From Streptomyces albicerus (GTDB lineage: Bacteria; Actinomycetota; Actinomycetes; Streptomycetales; Streptomycetaceae), in the NCBI RefSeq assembly GCF_008905045.1, contig NZ_VWMY01000007.1, forward strand, positions 88,549 to 152,548: DNA of 64,000 nt. Direction: 5' to 3'. Positions 42,119 through 52,142 of this stretch are shown piece by piece (positions within the stretch are counted from its first letter, which is position 1; the number at the start of each line of letters is the position of its first letter). Made by a program: the position numbers and the translations under genes. The notes under the pieces are model-generated. The model saw only the letters and a program-made list of their open reading frames with translations. It did no database searches and was not told the DNA's origin.

Positions 42119-44726
42119 GATCCCCTTCGGCGACTGGGTCAACGACACGGTCGACTGGCTGCTCAACCACATGGCGTGGCTCTTCGACTTCTTCAAGACC
42201 GTCTTCGAGGGTGCCTACGAGGGCATCAACGAGGTCCTCCAGGCGCCCGAACCGCTCCTCCTCGCGGGCATCTTCGCGGTCATCGCGTTCTGGCTGCGCG
42301 GCACGTCCGCCGGTGTCCTCACCTTCGTGGGATTCGCCTTCATCGACTCCCTCGAACTGTGGGAGAACGCGATGGTGACCCTGTCGCTCGTCCTCGTGGC
42401 GACGATCATCGCGCTCGTCATCTCCGTGCCCGTGGGCATCTGGGCGGCGCGCTCGGACCGGGTCAGCAGCATCGTCCGCCCCGTGCTCGACTTCATGCAG
42501 ACGCTGCCCGCGATGATCTACCTCATCCCGGCGATCCTGTTCTTCGGCACCGGCGCCCCCGCCGGAATCGTCGCCACTCTGATCTTCGCCCTCGCCCCCG
42601 GCGTCCGGATGACCGAGCTGGGCATCCGCCAGGTCGACAAGGAGCTGGTCGAGGCCGCCGACGCGTTCGGCACCACGCCCGGCAACACCCTGCTGCGCGT
42701 GCAGCTGCCGCTGGCGCTACCCACGGTCATGGCCGGCGTCAACCAGGTCATCATGCTGGGCCTGTCCATGGCCGCCATCGCGGGCATGGTCGGCGCCGGC
42801 GGTCTCGGCGGCGACGTGAACCAGGCCCTCGGCCAGCTGAACGTCGGCCTGGGCGCCGAGGCCGGAGTCGCCATCGTCATCCTGGCGATCTACCTGGACC
42901 GCATGACCAGTTCCCTGGGCACCCAGGTCTCGCCGCTCGGCCGCCGTGCCGTCGCCAAGCTGCGTGCCGCGCAGGGCCTGAACATCTGGACCTACCGCCC
43001 CCGGCCCGCCGTGGCCGTGATCGGCGTCGTCGTGCTGGCGCTGGTCGCCGGCGGCATGGGCGTCTTCGGCGGTACGAAGTCCGAGCCCACCGCGGCCGAC
43101 TCGACGAACGTCGGCCAGAGCAAGAAGATCAGCATCGGTTACATCCCCTGGGACGAGGGCGTCGCCTCCACCTTCCTCTGGAAGGAGATCCTGGAGCAGC
43201 GCGGCTTCGAGGTCGAGGCGAAGCAGCTGGAGGCCGGCCCGATCTACACCTCGCTCGCCCAGGGCGACATCGACTTCCAGACGGACGCCTGGCTGCCGAC
43301 CACCCACGAGCAGTACTGGAAGAAGTACGGCAAGCAGCTCGACGACCTGGGTGCCTGGTACGGCGAGACGTCCCTGGAGCTCACCGTGCCCTCCTACATG
43401 AAGGGCATCGACTCCCTGGAGGACCTCAAGGGGCAGGCCGCGAAGTTCGGCGGCAAGATCACCGGCATCGAGTCCAGCGCCGGAATGATGGGCATGCTCA
43501 AGAGCAAGGTCCTCAAGGAGTACGGGCTCGACAAGGAGTACAAGGTCGTCGACAGCTCCACGCCCGCCATGCTGGCCGAGCTGAAGCGTGCGTACGCCAA
43601 GAAGGAGCCCATCGTCGTCACGCTGTGGTCGCCGCACTGGGCGTACAGCGACTACGACCTCAAGAAGCTCAAGGACCCGAAGGGTGCCTGGGGCAAGGGC
43701 GACGGCGTGCACACGCTCTCCCGCAAGGGCTTCGCCCAGGAGAACCCGGTCGTCGGCGAGTGGCTCAAGAACTTCAAGATGACCGAGAAGCAGCTCACCA
43801 GCCTCGAGGCGGAGATCAACAAGGCCGGCAAGGGCAAGCAGCCCGACGCCGTGCGCGCCTGGCTGAAGGAGAACCCCGGCGTCGTCGACAAGCTCGCCCC
43901 GGTCAAGAACTCCACGGGCGGCACCCCGGCCGAGGCCAAGCGCCCGGTGGACGTCGCCTTCTTCCCCTGGGACGAGAACGTCGCCGTCACCTACCTGTGG
44001 AAGAACGTCCTGGCCCGGCGCGGCTACACGCTGAACCTCAAGCAGATGGACGTCGGCCCGGTCTACACGGGCCTGGGCACCGGCGACCTCGACGTCAACT
44101 TCGACGCCTGGCTGCCGTACGCCCAGCAGAACTACTGGGACAAGAACAAGAAGAACCTCAGAGACCTGGGCACCTGGTACGAGCCCACCTCACTCGAGGT
44201 CGCCGTGCCCTCGTACGTGAAGGACGTCAAGTCCCTCGCGGACCTCAAGGGCAAGGCCGACACCTTCGACGGCAGGATCATCGGAATCGAGCCGGGCACC
44301 GGCGAGATGAACCTGCTCAAGAAGGATGTCCTGCCGGGCTACGGCCTCGACAAGGAGTACAAGGTCGTCGACGGCTCGACGCCCGCGATGCTGGCCGAGC
44401 TGAAGCGCGCGTACGCCAAGAAGGAGCCGATCGCCGTCACGCTGTGGTCGCCGCACTGGGCGTACAGCGAGTACGAGCTCACCAAGCTGACGGACGAGAA
44501 GAAGCTGTTCGGCGAGGGGAACACGATCCGCACCATCACCAACAAGGCGTTTCCGGACCGGTACCCGCAGCTCACGAAGTGGATCAAGAGCTTCAAGATG
44601 AGCGAGGACGAACTCGGCACCCTGGAGAGCGAGATCAAGGATCGCGGCCAGGGGCATGAGGAGGAAGCCGTCGCCGCCTGGCTGAAGGAGCACCCGGACA
44701 TGGTGGAACGGATGACTCCGCAGTAA
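42111..44726 (+). CDS. Betaine ABC permease fused to two tandem substrate-binding domains
   Basis: Fused importer subunit of 871 residues. Residues 1-335 are a ProW-type permease with about seven helices and the EAA-like loop ELVEAADAFGTTPGNTLLRVQLPLALP. An OpuAC-type binding domain occupies residues about 338-595 (ISIGYIPWDEGVASTFLWKEIL). A second, paralogous domain spans about 609-871 (VDVAFFPWDENVAVTYLWKNVL). Each has the aromatic residues that cage quaternary ammonium groups (LWSPHWAYS in both). About 140 bases are nearly identical in the two copies (43521-43661 and 44340-44480). Most OpuABC-like fusions have one binding domain. GTG at 42111 overlaps the previous stop. Confidence 0.92.
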   Translation: MPRIPFGDWVNDTVDWLLNHMAWLFDFFKTVFEGAYEGINEVLQAPEPLLLAGIFAVIAFWLRGTSAGVLTFVGFAFIDSLELWENAMVTLSLVLVATIIALVISVPVGIWAARSDRVSSIVRPVLDFMQTLPAMIYLIPAILFFGTGAPAGIVATLIFALAPGVRMTELGIRQVDKELVEAADAFGTTPGNTLLRVQLPLALPTVMAGVNQVIMLGLSMAAIAGMVGAGGLGGDVNQALGQLNVGLGAEAGVAIVILAIYLDRMTSSLGTQVSPLGRRAVAKLRAAQGLNIWTYRPRPAVAVIGVVVLALVAGGMGVFGGTKSEPTAADSTNVGQSKKISIGYIPWDEGVASTFLWKEILEQRGFEVEAKQLEAGPIYTSLAQGDIDFQTDAWLPTTHEQYWKKYGKQLDDLGAWYGETSLELTVPSYMKGIDSLEDLKGQAAKFGGKITGIESSAGMMGMLKSKVLKEYGLDKEYKVVDSSTPAMLAELKRAYAKKEPIVVTLWSPHWAYSDYDLKKLKDPKGAWGKGDGVHTLSRKGFAQENPVVGEWLKNFKMTEKQLTSLEAEINKAGKGKQPDAVRAWLKENPGVVDKLAPVKNSTGGTPAEAKRPVDVAFFPWDENVAVTYLWKNVLARRGYTLNLKQMDVGPVYTGLGTGDLDVNFDAWLPYAQQNYWDKNKKNLRDLGTWYEPTSLEVAVPSYVKDVKSLADLKGKADTFDGRIIGIEPGTGEMNLLKKDVLPGYGLDKEYKVVDGSTPAMLAELKRAYAKKEPIAVTLWSPHWAYSEYELTKLTDEKKLFGEGNTIRTITNKAFPDRYPQLTKWIKSFKMSEDELGTLESEIKDRGQGHEEEAVAAWLKEHPDMVERMTPQ

Positions 44727-44737
44727 ACGCGCCTCCA

Positions 44738-44768
44738 GTGGTGGCCCATTTCGAAAATGGGCCACCAC
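44738..44768. terminator. Hairpin after the betaine transporter operon
   Basis: GTGGTGGCCCATTT (44738-44751) and AAATGGGCCACCAC (44755-44768) form a perfect 14-bp stem with a 3-base loop, 12 bases after the stop. Confidence 0.8.
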
Positions 44769-44901
44769 GCGCGCGTGCCGGTGGATATGTGGACGCGCGG
44801 GGTGGGCAGCGCCGTGTGGCGAAGCCCACTCCTCGCGGCGTACCCCCGGGTATCCGGTCGTTCGTACGCTCGACTCTTCCGCCCCGTCGTCGCCCGTTCC
44901 T

Positions 44902-45903
44902 GTGAGACCCCAGTCCGTGATCGCGCACCCGAAGTCCCTCGCCGCCGTCCTGGTGACGCTCGTGACTGCCGCGGTGCCGCTGTTCGGACTGCCGCACGCG
45001 CACGTGCGGCCCGCCTCCGCCGCCACCGCCCGCTTCGCCGACCTGGCCGGGGACGTGCGCGAGGCCGACGGCCACCGGTACGCGGCGACGGACGACACGG
45101 GCCGCACCATGGACGCCGCCGAGATCGCGCAGGCGCCCGACGGCACATATCTCGCCGTCTACCACACCACCCTCGCCGACGGCCGCTTCCACGCGGCCCT
45201 CGCCACCTCCACGGACCTGCGCACCTGGACCCGCCGCCACGACTTCGGCGCCGGCAGCAGCCAGCCCTCGCTCGCCGCCGACGACGACGACAAGGGCGGC
45301 TACGTCGTCGCCTATGAAAAGGATCCGGACAACCACATCGCCGTACGCGGCTACCCGGACCTGGCCGCGCTGCTCGCCGGCCGCGCCGACCGCACGTACG
45401 ACGCACCCCGCACCCTCTCCTCCTGCGCCGAGGGCACCCCGGACATCACCTCCGCGCGCGGCGACACGATCGAGCTCACCGGCCACTACCGGGCGGAGTG
45501 CGACACCGACCGTCAACTCCGCGCCAGGCTCACGGACTTCACGACCTGGCACACCGAGCCCGACAAGCGCCTCGACCGGGCCCTTCAGGCCTGGGGAACC
45601 GGCGGCAACATAGGCGACCGCTCCCTCCTGGAGCTCGGCGGCAAGCGGCTGGTGCTCATCGAGGGACAGCGGTGGCGGAACGAATTCGGAAGCTGGCGTA
45701 CCTATGCATACGACCCGGGAACCGGCCGCGCCGACCGCGTGACGCTGCGTACCCACGGCGGCAGCCGGGCCTTCGCCAACCCCTCGGCCACGCTGATCAC
45801 CGATCCCCACGGGCGTCCGGCGCTCCTCGTCAGCCTGTTCGTCCCGCGCGAGGAGTCCGCGCCCGGCGAGTCGGGCCAGTTGATCTACTGGCGCGAACTG
45901 TGA
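44902..45903 (+). CDS. Secreted protein, probable beta-propeller glycoside-hydrolase-like
   Basis: Exported protein of 333 residues. A Sec signal lies at residues 10-40 (SLAAVLVTLVTAAVPLFGL, cleavage near ASA). The rest shows repeating blade-like motifs: DGTYLAVYHTTLADGRFHAALATSTDLRTWTRR, SSQPSLAADDDDKGGYVVAYE and GGNIGDRSLLELGGKRLVLIEG. These resemble five-bladed propellers such as GH43 or sialidase-like folds, but catalytic residues cannot be assigned. GTG at 44902 follows CGTTCCT with no strong ribosome site. It stands alone between the betaine operon and an XRE regulator. Confidence 0.7.
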   Translation: MRPQSVIAHPKSLAAVLVTLVTAAVPLFGLPHAHVRPASAATARFADLAGDVREADGHRYAATDDTGRTMDAAEIAQAPDGTYLAVYHTTLADGRFHAALATSTDLRTWTRRHDFGAGSSQPSLAADDDDKGGYVVAYEKDPDNHIAVRGYPDLAALLAGRADRTYDAPRTLSSCAEGTPDITSARGDTIELTGHYRAECDTDRQLRARLTDFTTWHTEPDKRLDRALQAWGTGGNIGDRSLLELGGKRLVLIEGQRWRNEFGSWRTYAYDPGTGRADRVTLRTHGGSRAFANPSATLITDPHGRPALLVSLFVPREESAPGESGQLIYWREL

Positions 45904-46088
45904 CGCTCGGAAGCGCACACGGTGCGGCAATGTTTACAGCGATGTGACGGGCGCATGAAACGGTTTGCCGAACACCCGTAGGGTGCAGACAACACATCAG
46001 GAACCCGCGAGACATTGGCGCGTACGCACAAAAACCGCGCCGCCACCGCACCTCACGCACCGACGACGCACAGGGGGGAGCCGAAGCG

Positions 46089-46655
46089 ATGGACGAAAAC
46101 AAAGAAACCCTTCGGGTGGGCGCGGCCGTCCGGCGGCGGCGCCGGGCACTGGAGCTCACCCTCGCCGTCGTCGCCGAGCGCAGCGGTCTGTCGGTGCCGT
46201 TCCTGAGCCAGGTCGAGAACGAGCGCGCCCGGCCCAGCATGCGCTCCCTCCAGCGGGTCGCCGACGCCCTCGGCACGACCTGCGTCGAACTCCTCGCCGC
46301 CGCCGACCCGGCGCGCAGCGTCGACGTGGTGCGCGCCGACGACTCCGAGTTCACCCATGAGCCCCGCGTACGCCCGCTGGTGCGCGGTCACCATCAGCTG
46401 CACGCCGTGGAGTTCAGCGGCGACCACGATCCGGGCCGTGAATTCCAGCTTCGCAACGACGAGTTGCTGTACGTCGCCGACGGCACCGTCGAGGTCGAGG
46501 CGGAGGGCCGCGCGTACCGCCTGGGACGCGGCGACACGCTGTACCTGACCGGCGGCGTACGCCACCGGTGGCGGGCCACCGAGGAGGACACACGCGTGCT
46601 GGTCGTCGCGGTCGCGGACCATATCGAGGCCGTGGAGGACGATCCGCGCCGATGA
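46089..46655 (+). CDS. XRE-family regulator with C-terminal cupin domain
   Basis: Regulator of 188 residues. The helix-turn-helix (residues 9-63) reads VGAAVRRRRRALELTLAVVAERSGLSVPFLSQVENERARPSMRSLQRVADAL. A cupin_2 barrel (about residues 110-178) carries LRNDELLYVADGTVEVEAEGRAYRLGRGDTLYLTGGVRHRW. Related PuuR-type proteins sense small metabolites such as polyamines. ATG at 46089 follows GGGGAG, and a TAGGGT -10-like box lies near 45979-45984. It is 22 bases upstream of a B12-receptor-like gene, so the pair is probably co-transcribed. Confidence 0.92.
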   Translation: MDENKETLRVGAAVRRRRRALELTLAVVAERSGLSVPFLSQVENERARPSMRSLQRVADALGTTCVELLAAADPARSVDVVRADDSEFTHEPRVRPLVRGHHQLHAVEFSGDHDPGREFQLRNDELLYVADGTVEVEAEGRAYRLGRGDTLYLTGGVRHRWRATEEDTRVLVVAVADHIEAVEDDPRR

Positions 46656-46677
46656 TCACCGTGTCGGGGGCCCGGCC

Positions 46678-47397
46678 ATGAAAGTGGTATCGCTGGTCCC
46701 GTCCCTCACCGAGGCCGTCGCCGTGTCCGCGCCCGGGATCCTGGCCGGGGCGACCGACTGGTGCAGCCATCCCGCCGACCTCGACGTCGTACGCGTCGGC
46801 GGCACCAAGAATCCGAACGTCGAGCGGATCGTCGCGCTCGCGCCCGACCTGGTGATCGCCAACGAAGAAGAGAACCGCGAGCCCGACCTGACCGCCTTGC
46901 GGGAAGCGGGACTTGAGGTGCTCGTCACCGAGGTACGGGACGTGCCCCAGGCCTTCGGTGAGCTGGAGCGGGTGACCGGGGCGTGCGGGGTGCGAGGACG
47001 GCCGCGATGGCTCGACGAGGCCGAGGAGGCCTGGCTGGACCCGCCCTGTCCGTCGTTTCGCCTGCGCGCGGCCGTCCCCGTCTGGCGGCGGCCCTGGATG
47101 GTGCTCGGCCGGGACACCTTCGCCGGGGACGTGCTGGCGCGGATGGGCGTCGACAACGCGTACGCGGCACACGCCGAACGCTATCCCCGTATCCCGATCG
47201 ACGAACTCCGCGCCGCCGACCTCGACTTGGTGGTGCTGCCCGACGAGCCGTACCGCTTCACGCGCGACGACGGCCCCGAGGCGTTTCCGGGGCTGCCCTG
47301 CGCACTCGTCAGCGGGCGCCATCTCACGTGGTACGGGCCGTCGCTGGCGGAAGCCCCGCGGGTGCTCAGCGAGGCGCTGCGAGCAGCCGTCCGCTGA
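46678..47397 (+). CDS. Cobalamin/metal-chelate receptor-like protein without signal peptide
   Basis: Protein of 239 residues of the helical-backbone (BtuF/FhuD-like) binding-protein superfamily. The N-terminus MKVVSLVPSLTEAVAVSAPGILAGATDWCSHP and the following VRVGGTKNPNVERIVALAPDLVIANEEENREPDL match the B12-binding subgroup. There is no signal peptide, so it is probably cytosolic or depends on an unseen start. ATG at 46678 begins right at the conserved domain. It follows the XRE-cupin gene and converges on the TDT channel gene with a 32-base overlap. No BtuCD genes are near. Ligand unknown. Confidence 0.85.
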   Translation: MKVVSLVPSLTEAVAVSAPGILAGATDWCSHPADLDVVRVGGTKNPNVERIVALAPDLVIANEEENREPDLTALREAGLEVLVTEVRDVPQAFGELERVTGACGVRGRPRWLDEAEEAWLDPPCPSFRLRAAVPVWRRPWMVLGRDTFAGDVLARMGVDNAYAAHAERYPRIPIDELRAADLDLVVLPDEPYRFTRDDGPEAFPGLPCALVSGRHLTWYGPSLAEAPRVLSEALRAAVR

Positions 47398-48541
47398 GCA
47401 GACCGCGGGCTGTGTGCGCGGCGGCCACGGCCCAGGCCGTGAGGAGCAGGGCGTACAGGGCGACCGCGAGCCCGTCGTAGACCACGAGCCCGGTGTGCCG
47501 CGCGAGCCCCTCGGCGCCCGTCACACACGTACCGACCGGGAAGGTGAACGCCCACCAGGTCATCGAGAAGCCCATGCCGCGGCGGCGGGCCCGAAGCACC
47601 ACGGCACCGGCCAGCACCAGCCAGAGCAGCGCGAAACCCATCACCGGTACGCCGTAGAGCACCGCCAGCATGCCGAAGCCCTGGTCGTACGGGGCGGGCA
47701 GCACGCCCGGGGCGGTGACGGCGAATTTGTCGACCGCCGTCGTGGACTGGCCCAGCGGACCCAGGACCAGAAACAGCGTGGGGCTGAGGGCCAGGGGCAG
47801 CGGACCGCCGGTGACGAGCCTGGCGAAGATCAGCGGCAGCATCACCAGCGTGGCCAGCAGGCTGAGGCCGAACATCGCGAAGCAGCCGAGGAGGAGGGTC
47901 TCGCGGGGCTGACCGGCCGGGAGATGCGGTACCAGCAGCGGGCCGAGGGCCGCGGAGACCATCGGGGCGACCAGGGGAAGCAGCCACACGGGGGTGGCCT
48001 GGGACGGGTCTGCACGGTGGCGCACGACCATCAGGTACGGGACGGCCACGGCCGCCGCCAGTCCGATCAGGGTGCCTGTCGTGAACAGCGCGGCGTCCAG
48101 CGCGACCGCCGCGGGTGTGCCGATCCAGTCCCGGCCGACGACGAGGGCGCCGCCGCCGACGGCCAGGAGGGCCATGGAGAGACAGCCGTAGAAGGGGGCC
48201 ATCGCCGGGTCCAGGAGGTGGGCCCTGGCCTGGTCCCGGTGGTGCGTCCAGTGTGCGGCCCGGGCGGCGAGGAGGGTCACGAGCATGGTCAGTGCGAGGG
48301 CCCAGACGGCTGCGCAGGTGGTGCGCAGGCCCGGGATGTCCAGCGGGAGGCCGGCTCCCGCTGTGGCCACGATCGCTGTGCCCATCACGGGGGCGTACCA
48401 GTTGGGGCCGAGGTGACGGAGGGCCGGCGCCTTTGTGGGGCGAGGGTGGCCCGTATGGCTCGAATGGCCAGTGTGTTCCGTGTGTCCTACGAGTCCTGTG
48501 TGTCCGGTGGGGACGGTGAGCGGGTGGGCTGCGGTGACCAT
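47366..48541 (-). CDS. TDT/SLAC1-family membrane transporter with His-rich N-terminus
   Basis: Integral membrane protein of 391 residues of the tellurite-resistance/dicarboxylate transporter group, with about ten hydrophobic segments (LGPNWYAPVMGTAIVATAGAGLPL is the family N-terminal motif). The first 40 residues are unusual: TGHTGLVGHTEHTGHSSHTG, a run of His-Thr and Gly-His units that could bind metal. ATG at 48541 is followed by this run; other in-frame starts lie upstream. It is divergent from a LysR gene 70 bases away, which probably controls it. Sulfite or C4-dicarboxylate are family substrates, not proven here. Confidence 0.85.
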   Translation of the reverse strand: MVTAAHPLTVPTGHTGLVGHTEHTGHSSHTGHPRPTKAPALRHLGPNWYAPVMGTAIVATAGAGLPLDIPGLRTTCAAVWALALTMLVTLLAARAAHWTHHRDQARAHLLDPAMAPFYGCLSMALLAVGGGALVVGRDWIGTPAAVALDAALFTTGTLIGLAAAVAVPYLMVVRHRADPSQATPVWLLPLVAPMVSAALGPLLVPHLPAGQPRETLLLGCFAMFGLSLLATLVMLPLIFARLVTGGPLPLALSPTLFLVLGPLGQSTTAVDKFAVTAPGVLPAPYDQGFGMLAVLYGVPVMGFALLWLVLAGAVVLRARRRGMGFSMTWWAFTFPVGTCVTGAEGLARHTGLVVYDGLAVALYALLLTAWAVAAAHTARGLLSGRLLAAPR

Positions 48542-48599
48542 GAGCTCACGGTGCCCGCGGGGGCGGGGGCTCGCCAGGGAGTGCCGGTCTATGAGGGCA

Positions 48600-48605
48600 T
48601 AAGGT
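48600..48605 (+). promoter_or_regulatory. Candidate -10 box giving a leaderless LysR message
   Basis: TAAGGT ends 6 bases before the ATG at 48612, so transcription would begin at the start codon. An overlapping AGGTGG could instead serve as a ribosome site. Confidence 0.35.
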
Positions 48606-48611
48606 GGCTTT

Positions 48612-49559
48612 ATGAGTCGGGATGACGGGACGGTTGACCAGGGGGTTCGCGCGGCGGCGGTGTCGGGGGGAGGGCTGGCGCACCGGGTGCCGGATCTGGG
48701 TGCGCTGGAGTTGCTCCTTGCCGTGGCGCGGCTGGGCAGTCTGGGGCGGGCGGCTCGGGAGCTCGGGATCACGCAGCCGGCGGCCAGCAGCCGGATCCGG
48801 TCCATGGAACGGCAGTTGGGGGTCGCTCTGGTGGACAGGTCGCCCAGGGGGTCGCAGCTCACGGACGCCGGGGCGTTGGTCACCGACTGGGCTCGGCGGG
48901 TGGTGGAGGCGGCGGAGGTCTTCGACGCGGGGGCGCAGGCGTTGCGGGACCGGCGGGACTCGCGGTTGCGGGTCGCCGCGAGCATGACGATCGCCGAGTA
49001 TCTGTTGCCGGGGTGGTTGATCGCGCTGCGCGCGCAGCGGCCCGATACGGCGGTTTCGTTGCTCGCGGGGAACTCGACGGTGGTGGCTGAGCGGGTGCTC
49101 GGGGGTGAGGCGGATCTTGGGTTCGTGGAGGGGCTGTCCGTGGCGGGCGGGCTCGACTCCGTGGTGATCGCCCGGGACCGGTTGATCGTGGTGACTGCGC
49201 CCAGTCATGCCTGGGCGCGGCGGCGACGGGCTCTGGATGCGGGGGAGTTGGCGGGGACGCCGCTGATTCTTCGGGAGGAGGGGTCCGGGACGCGGCAGGT
49301 ACTGGACTCGGCGCTCGGCGGGCTTGCCCGCCCGTTGATCGAGCTGTCCTCCACGACCGCGGTCAAGGCGTCGGCGGCGTCGGGGGCGGGGCCGGCCGTT
49401 CTGAGCGAGCTGGCTCTTGGCGAGGAACTCTCCGCTCGCCGGCTCGTAGAGATCCCCGTGGAGGGCGTTGAGCTGAGCCGTGATCTGCGGGCGGTATGGC
49501 CTACGGGGCATCGGCCTACAGGGCCCGCGCGGGACTTGTTGACGTTGACGCGGTCGTAG
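48612..49559 (+). CDS. LysR-family transcriptional regulator
   Basis: Regulator of 315 residues. The helix-turn-helix (about residues 28-86) includes ALELLLAVARLGSLGRAARELGITQPAASSRIRSMERQLGVALVDRSPRG. A periplasmic-binding-like effector domain follows (RLRVAASMTIAEYLLPGWLIALRAQRP). It resembles the CysL/YeiE-type group by overall layout, but the effector is unknown. It is divergent from the TDT transporter gene, the classical LysR arrangement for control of its neighbour. A dispersed repeat begins about 20 bases after the stop. Confidence 0.9.
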   Translation: MSRDDGTVDQGVRAAAVSGGGLAHRVPDLGALELLLAVARLGSLGRAARELGITQPAASSRIRSMERQLGVALVDRSPRGSQLTDAGALVTDWARRVVEAAEVFDAGAQALRDRRDSRLRVAASMTIAEYLLPGWLIALRAQRPDTAVSLLAGNSTVVAERVLGGEADLGFVEGLSVAGGLDSVVIARDRLIVVTAPSHAWARRRRALDAGELAGTPLILREEGSGTRQVLDSALGGLARPLIELSSTTAVKASAASGAGPAVLSELALGEELSARRLVEIPVEGVELSRDLRAVWPTGHRPTGPARDLLTLTRS

Positions 49560-49579
49560 GGGGTCGCCTCCGGCGGTGG

Positions 49580-49655
49580 GCCCCTTCAGGGGCGCGGGAC
49601 TGTGACCTATGCGGCTCCGCCGCGTGGGCGCGACCAGCTCCCACCGACCCGCACA
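49580..49655. repeat. Dispersed intergenic repeat, type B copy 1
   Basis: GCCCCTTCAGGGGCGCGGGA is followed by a constant segment with GCGGCTCCGCCGCGTGGGCG and CGACCAG. About 76 bases match 62204-62280 with few changes. It lies between the 3' ends of convergent genes. Confidence 0.75.
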
Positions 49656-49732
49656 CGAACTGGCCTGAGGGGTCTGAGGGCGGAGCCCCCAGTTTCGGGA
49701 AGGGGCTGGGTTGGGGAAAGGAAGAATCCAGT

Positions 49733-50416
49733 TCAGCAAGCCGCCCGGACCAGCCCCGACACAACCCGCAGGTCCTCCCCCATCTCGGGATGCCACTGGA
49801 CGCCCAACACCCACCCAGGACCAGGGAGTTCGACGGCCTCCACCGTGCCGTCCGTCGCGTGGGCGGAGGCCACGAGCCCCGCGCCGAGACGATCCACGGC
49901 CTGATGATGGTACGTCGGCACACTCGCCTCCTCCGGTACAAGACCGGCGTAGAGAGAACCCGGCACCGGCTTCACCGTATGACGCCCGAAGACCCCCACG
50001 GCCTCGGTGTGCCCGTCGATGTGCTGAACGAGCGTCCCACCCAGCGCGACGTTCAGAAGCTGCATCCCCCGGCAGATGCCGAGAAGCGGCGTGCCGGAGG
50101 CCAACGCGGCATCGATCAGAGCGAGTTCCCAGGTGTCCCGCTGCCGTGCCTCGGGGCCCGTCCGAGGGTCACGTACGACGTCGTACCGCGTCGGATCCAC
50201 ATCCGGGCCGCCCGCGATCGCGAGCCCGTCGAGGCGGGCGACGGCCGCCGCGGCGTACGAGGGATCGTCCGGCGGCAGCATCGCGGCGAGCCCGCCCGCG
50301 GCCTGCACCAGCCGCGGGTACCCGGCGGGCAGCAGCGCCGCCTCCAGCTCCCACACGCCCCAGCGCGCGGATTCCAGATACGTACTGACTCCGATCAGCG
50401 GCCTGCCGCCCACCAT
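49733..50416 (-). CDS. Class-I glutamine amidotransferase-like gamma-glutamyl hydrolase (peptidase C26)
   Basis: Cytosolic hydrolase of 227 residues, PuuD-like, which cleaves gamma-glutamyl amides to glutamate plus an amine or amino acid. The nucleophile elbow is LLGICRGMQLLNVALGGTL with the catalytic Cys. The His-Glu pair is in LGVQWHPE. GGPDVDPTRYD is the family oxyanion-side motif. ATG at 50416 follows AAGGAG. It lies 27 bases after the permease gene on the same strand. In this cluster it is the candidate last step, releasing glutamate from a gamma-glutamylated product. Confidence 0.9.
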   Translation of the reverse strand: MVGGRPLIGVSTYLESARWGVWELEAALLPAGYPRLVQAAGGLAAMLPPDDPSYAAAAVARLDGLAIAGGPDVDPTRYDVVRDPRTGPEARQRDTWELALIDAALASGTPLLGICRGMQLLNVALGGTLVQHIDGHTEAVGVFGRHTVKPVPGSLYAGLVPEEASVPTYHHQAVDRLGAGLVASAHATDGTVEAVELPGPGWVLGVQWHPEMGEDLRVVSGLVRAAC

Positions 50417-50443
50417 GAACTCCTTCTACTGGATGAGACTGGA

Positions 50444-51898
<1,455 letters not shown>

Positions 51899-51977
51899 GG
51901 ACGACTCCCCACAGGGCGGTGGACGCTCGGGCGAAGCGACCCGGGGCAACGTGCAGGGCTCCCGGCGGCGCAGCGAA

Positions 51978-52002
51978 AAGCAATGGAACGGTTCCATACC
52001 TT
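51978..52002. promoter_or_regulatory. Candidate FadR-type operator before the permease
   Basis: AAGCAATGG, 9 bases, then ATACCTT. The 9-base spacer creates a perfect 13-base palindrome TGGAACGGTTCCA (51984-51996). The same two blocks at the same spacing occur at 52897-52921. It is 80 bases before the permease start. Confidence 0.6.
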
Positions 52003-52142
52003 TGCGGGCTGCATGGCCGGAAAGCAATACCCGCGGGTTACGTGACCGTTAATCGGCTCTCACGCCGGGAAGCCGCACCGTCCGTCACGGGTCCCGGGGC
52101 CGGGGCGCGACGGCGCCGTCATGGGCGCGTCATGCGGGGGCG

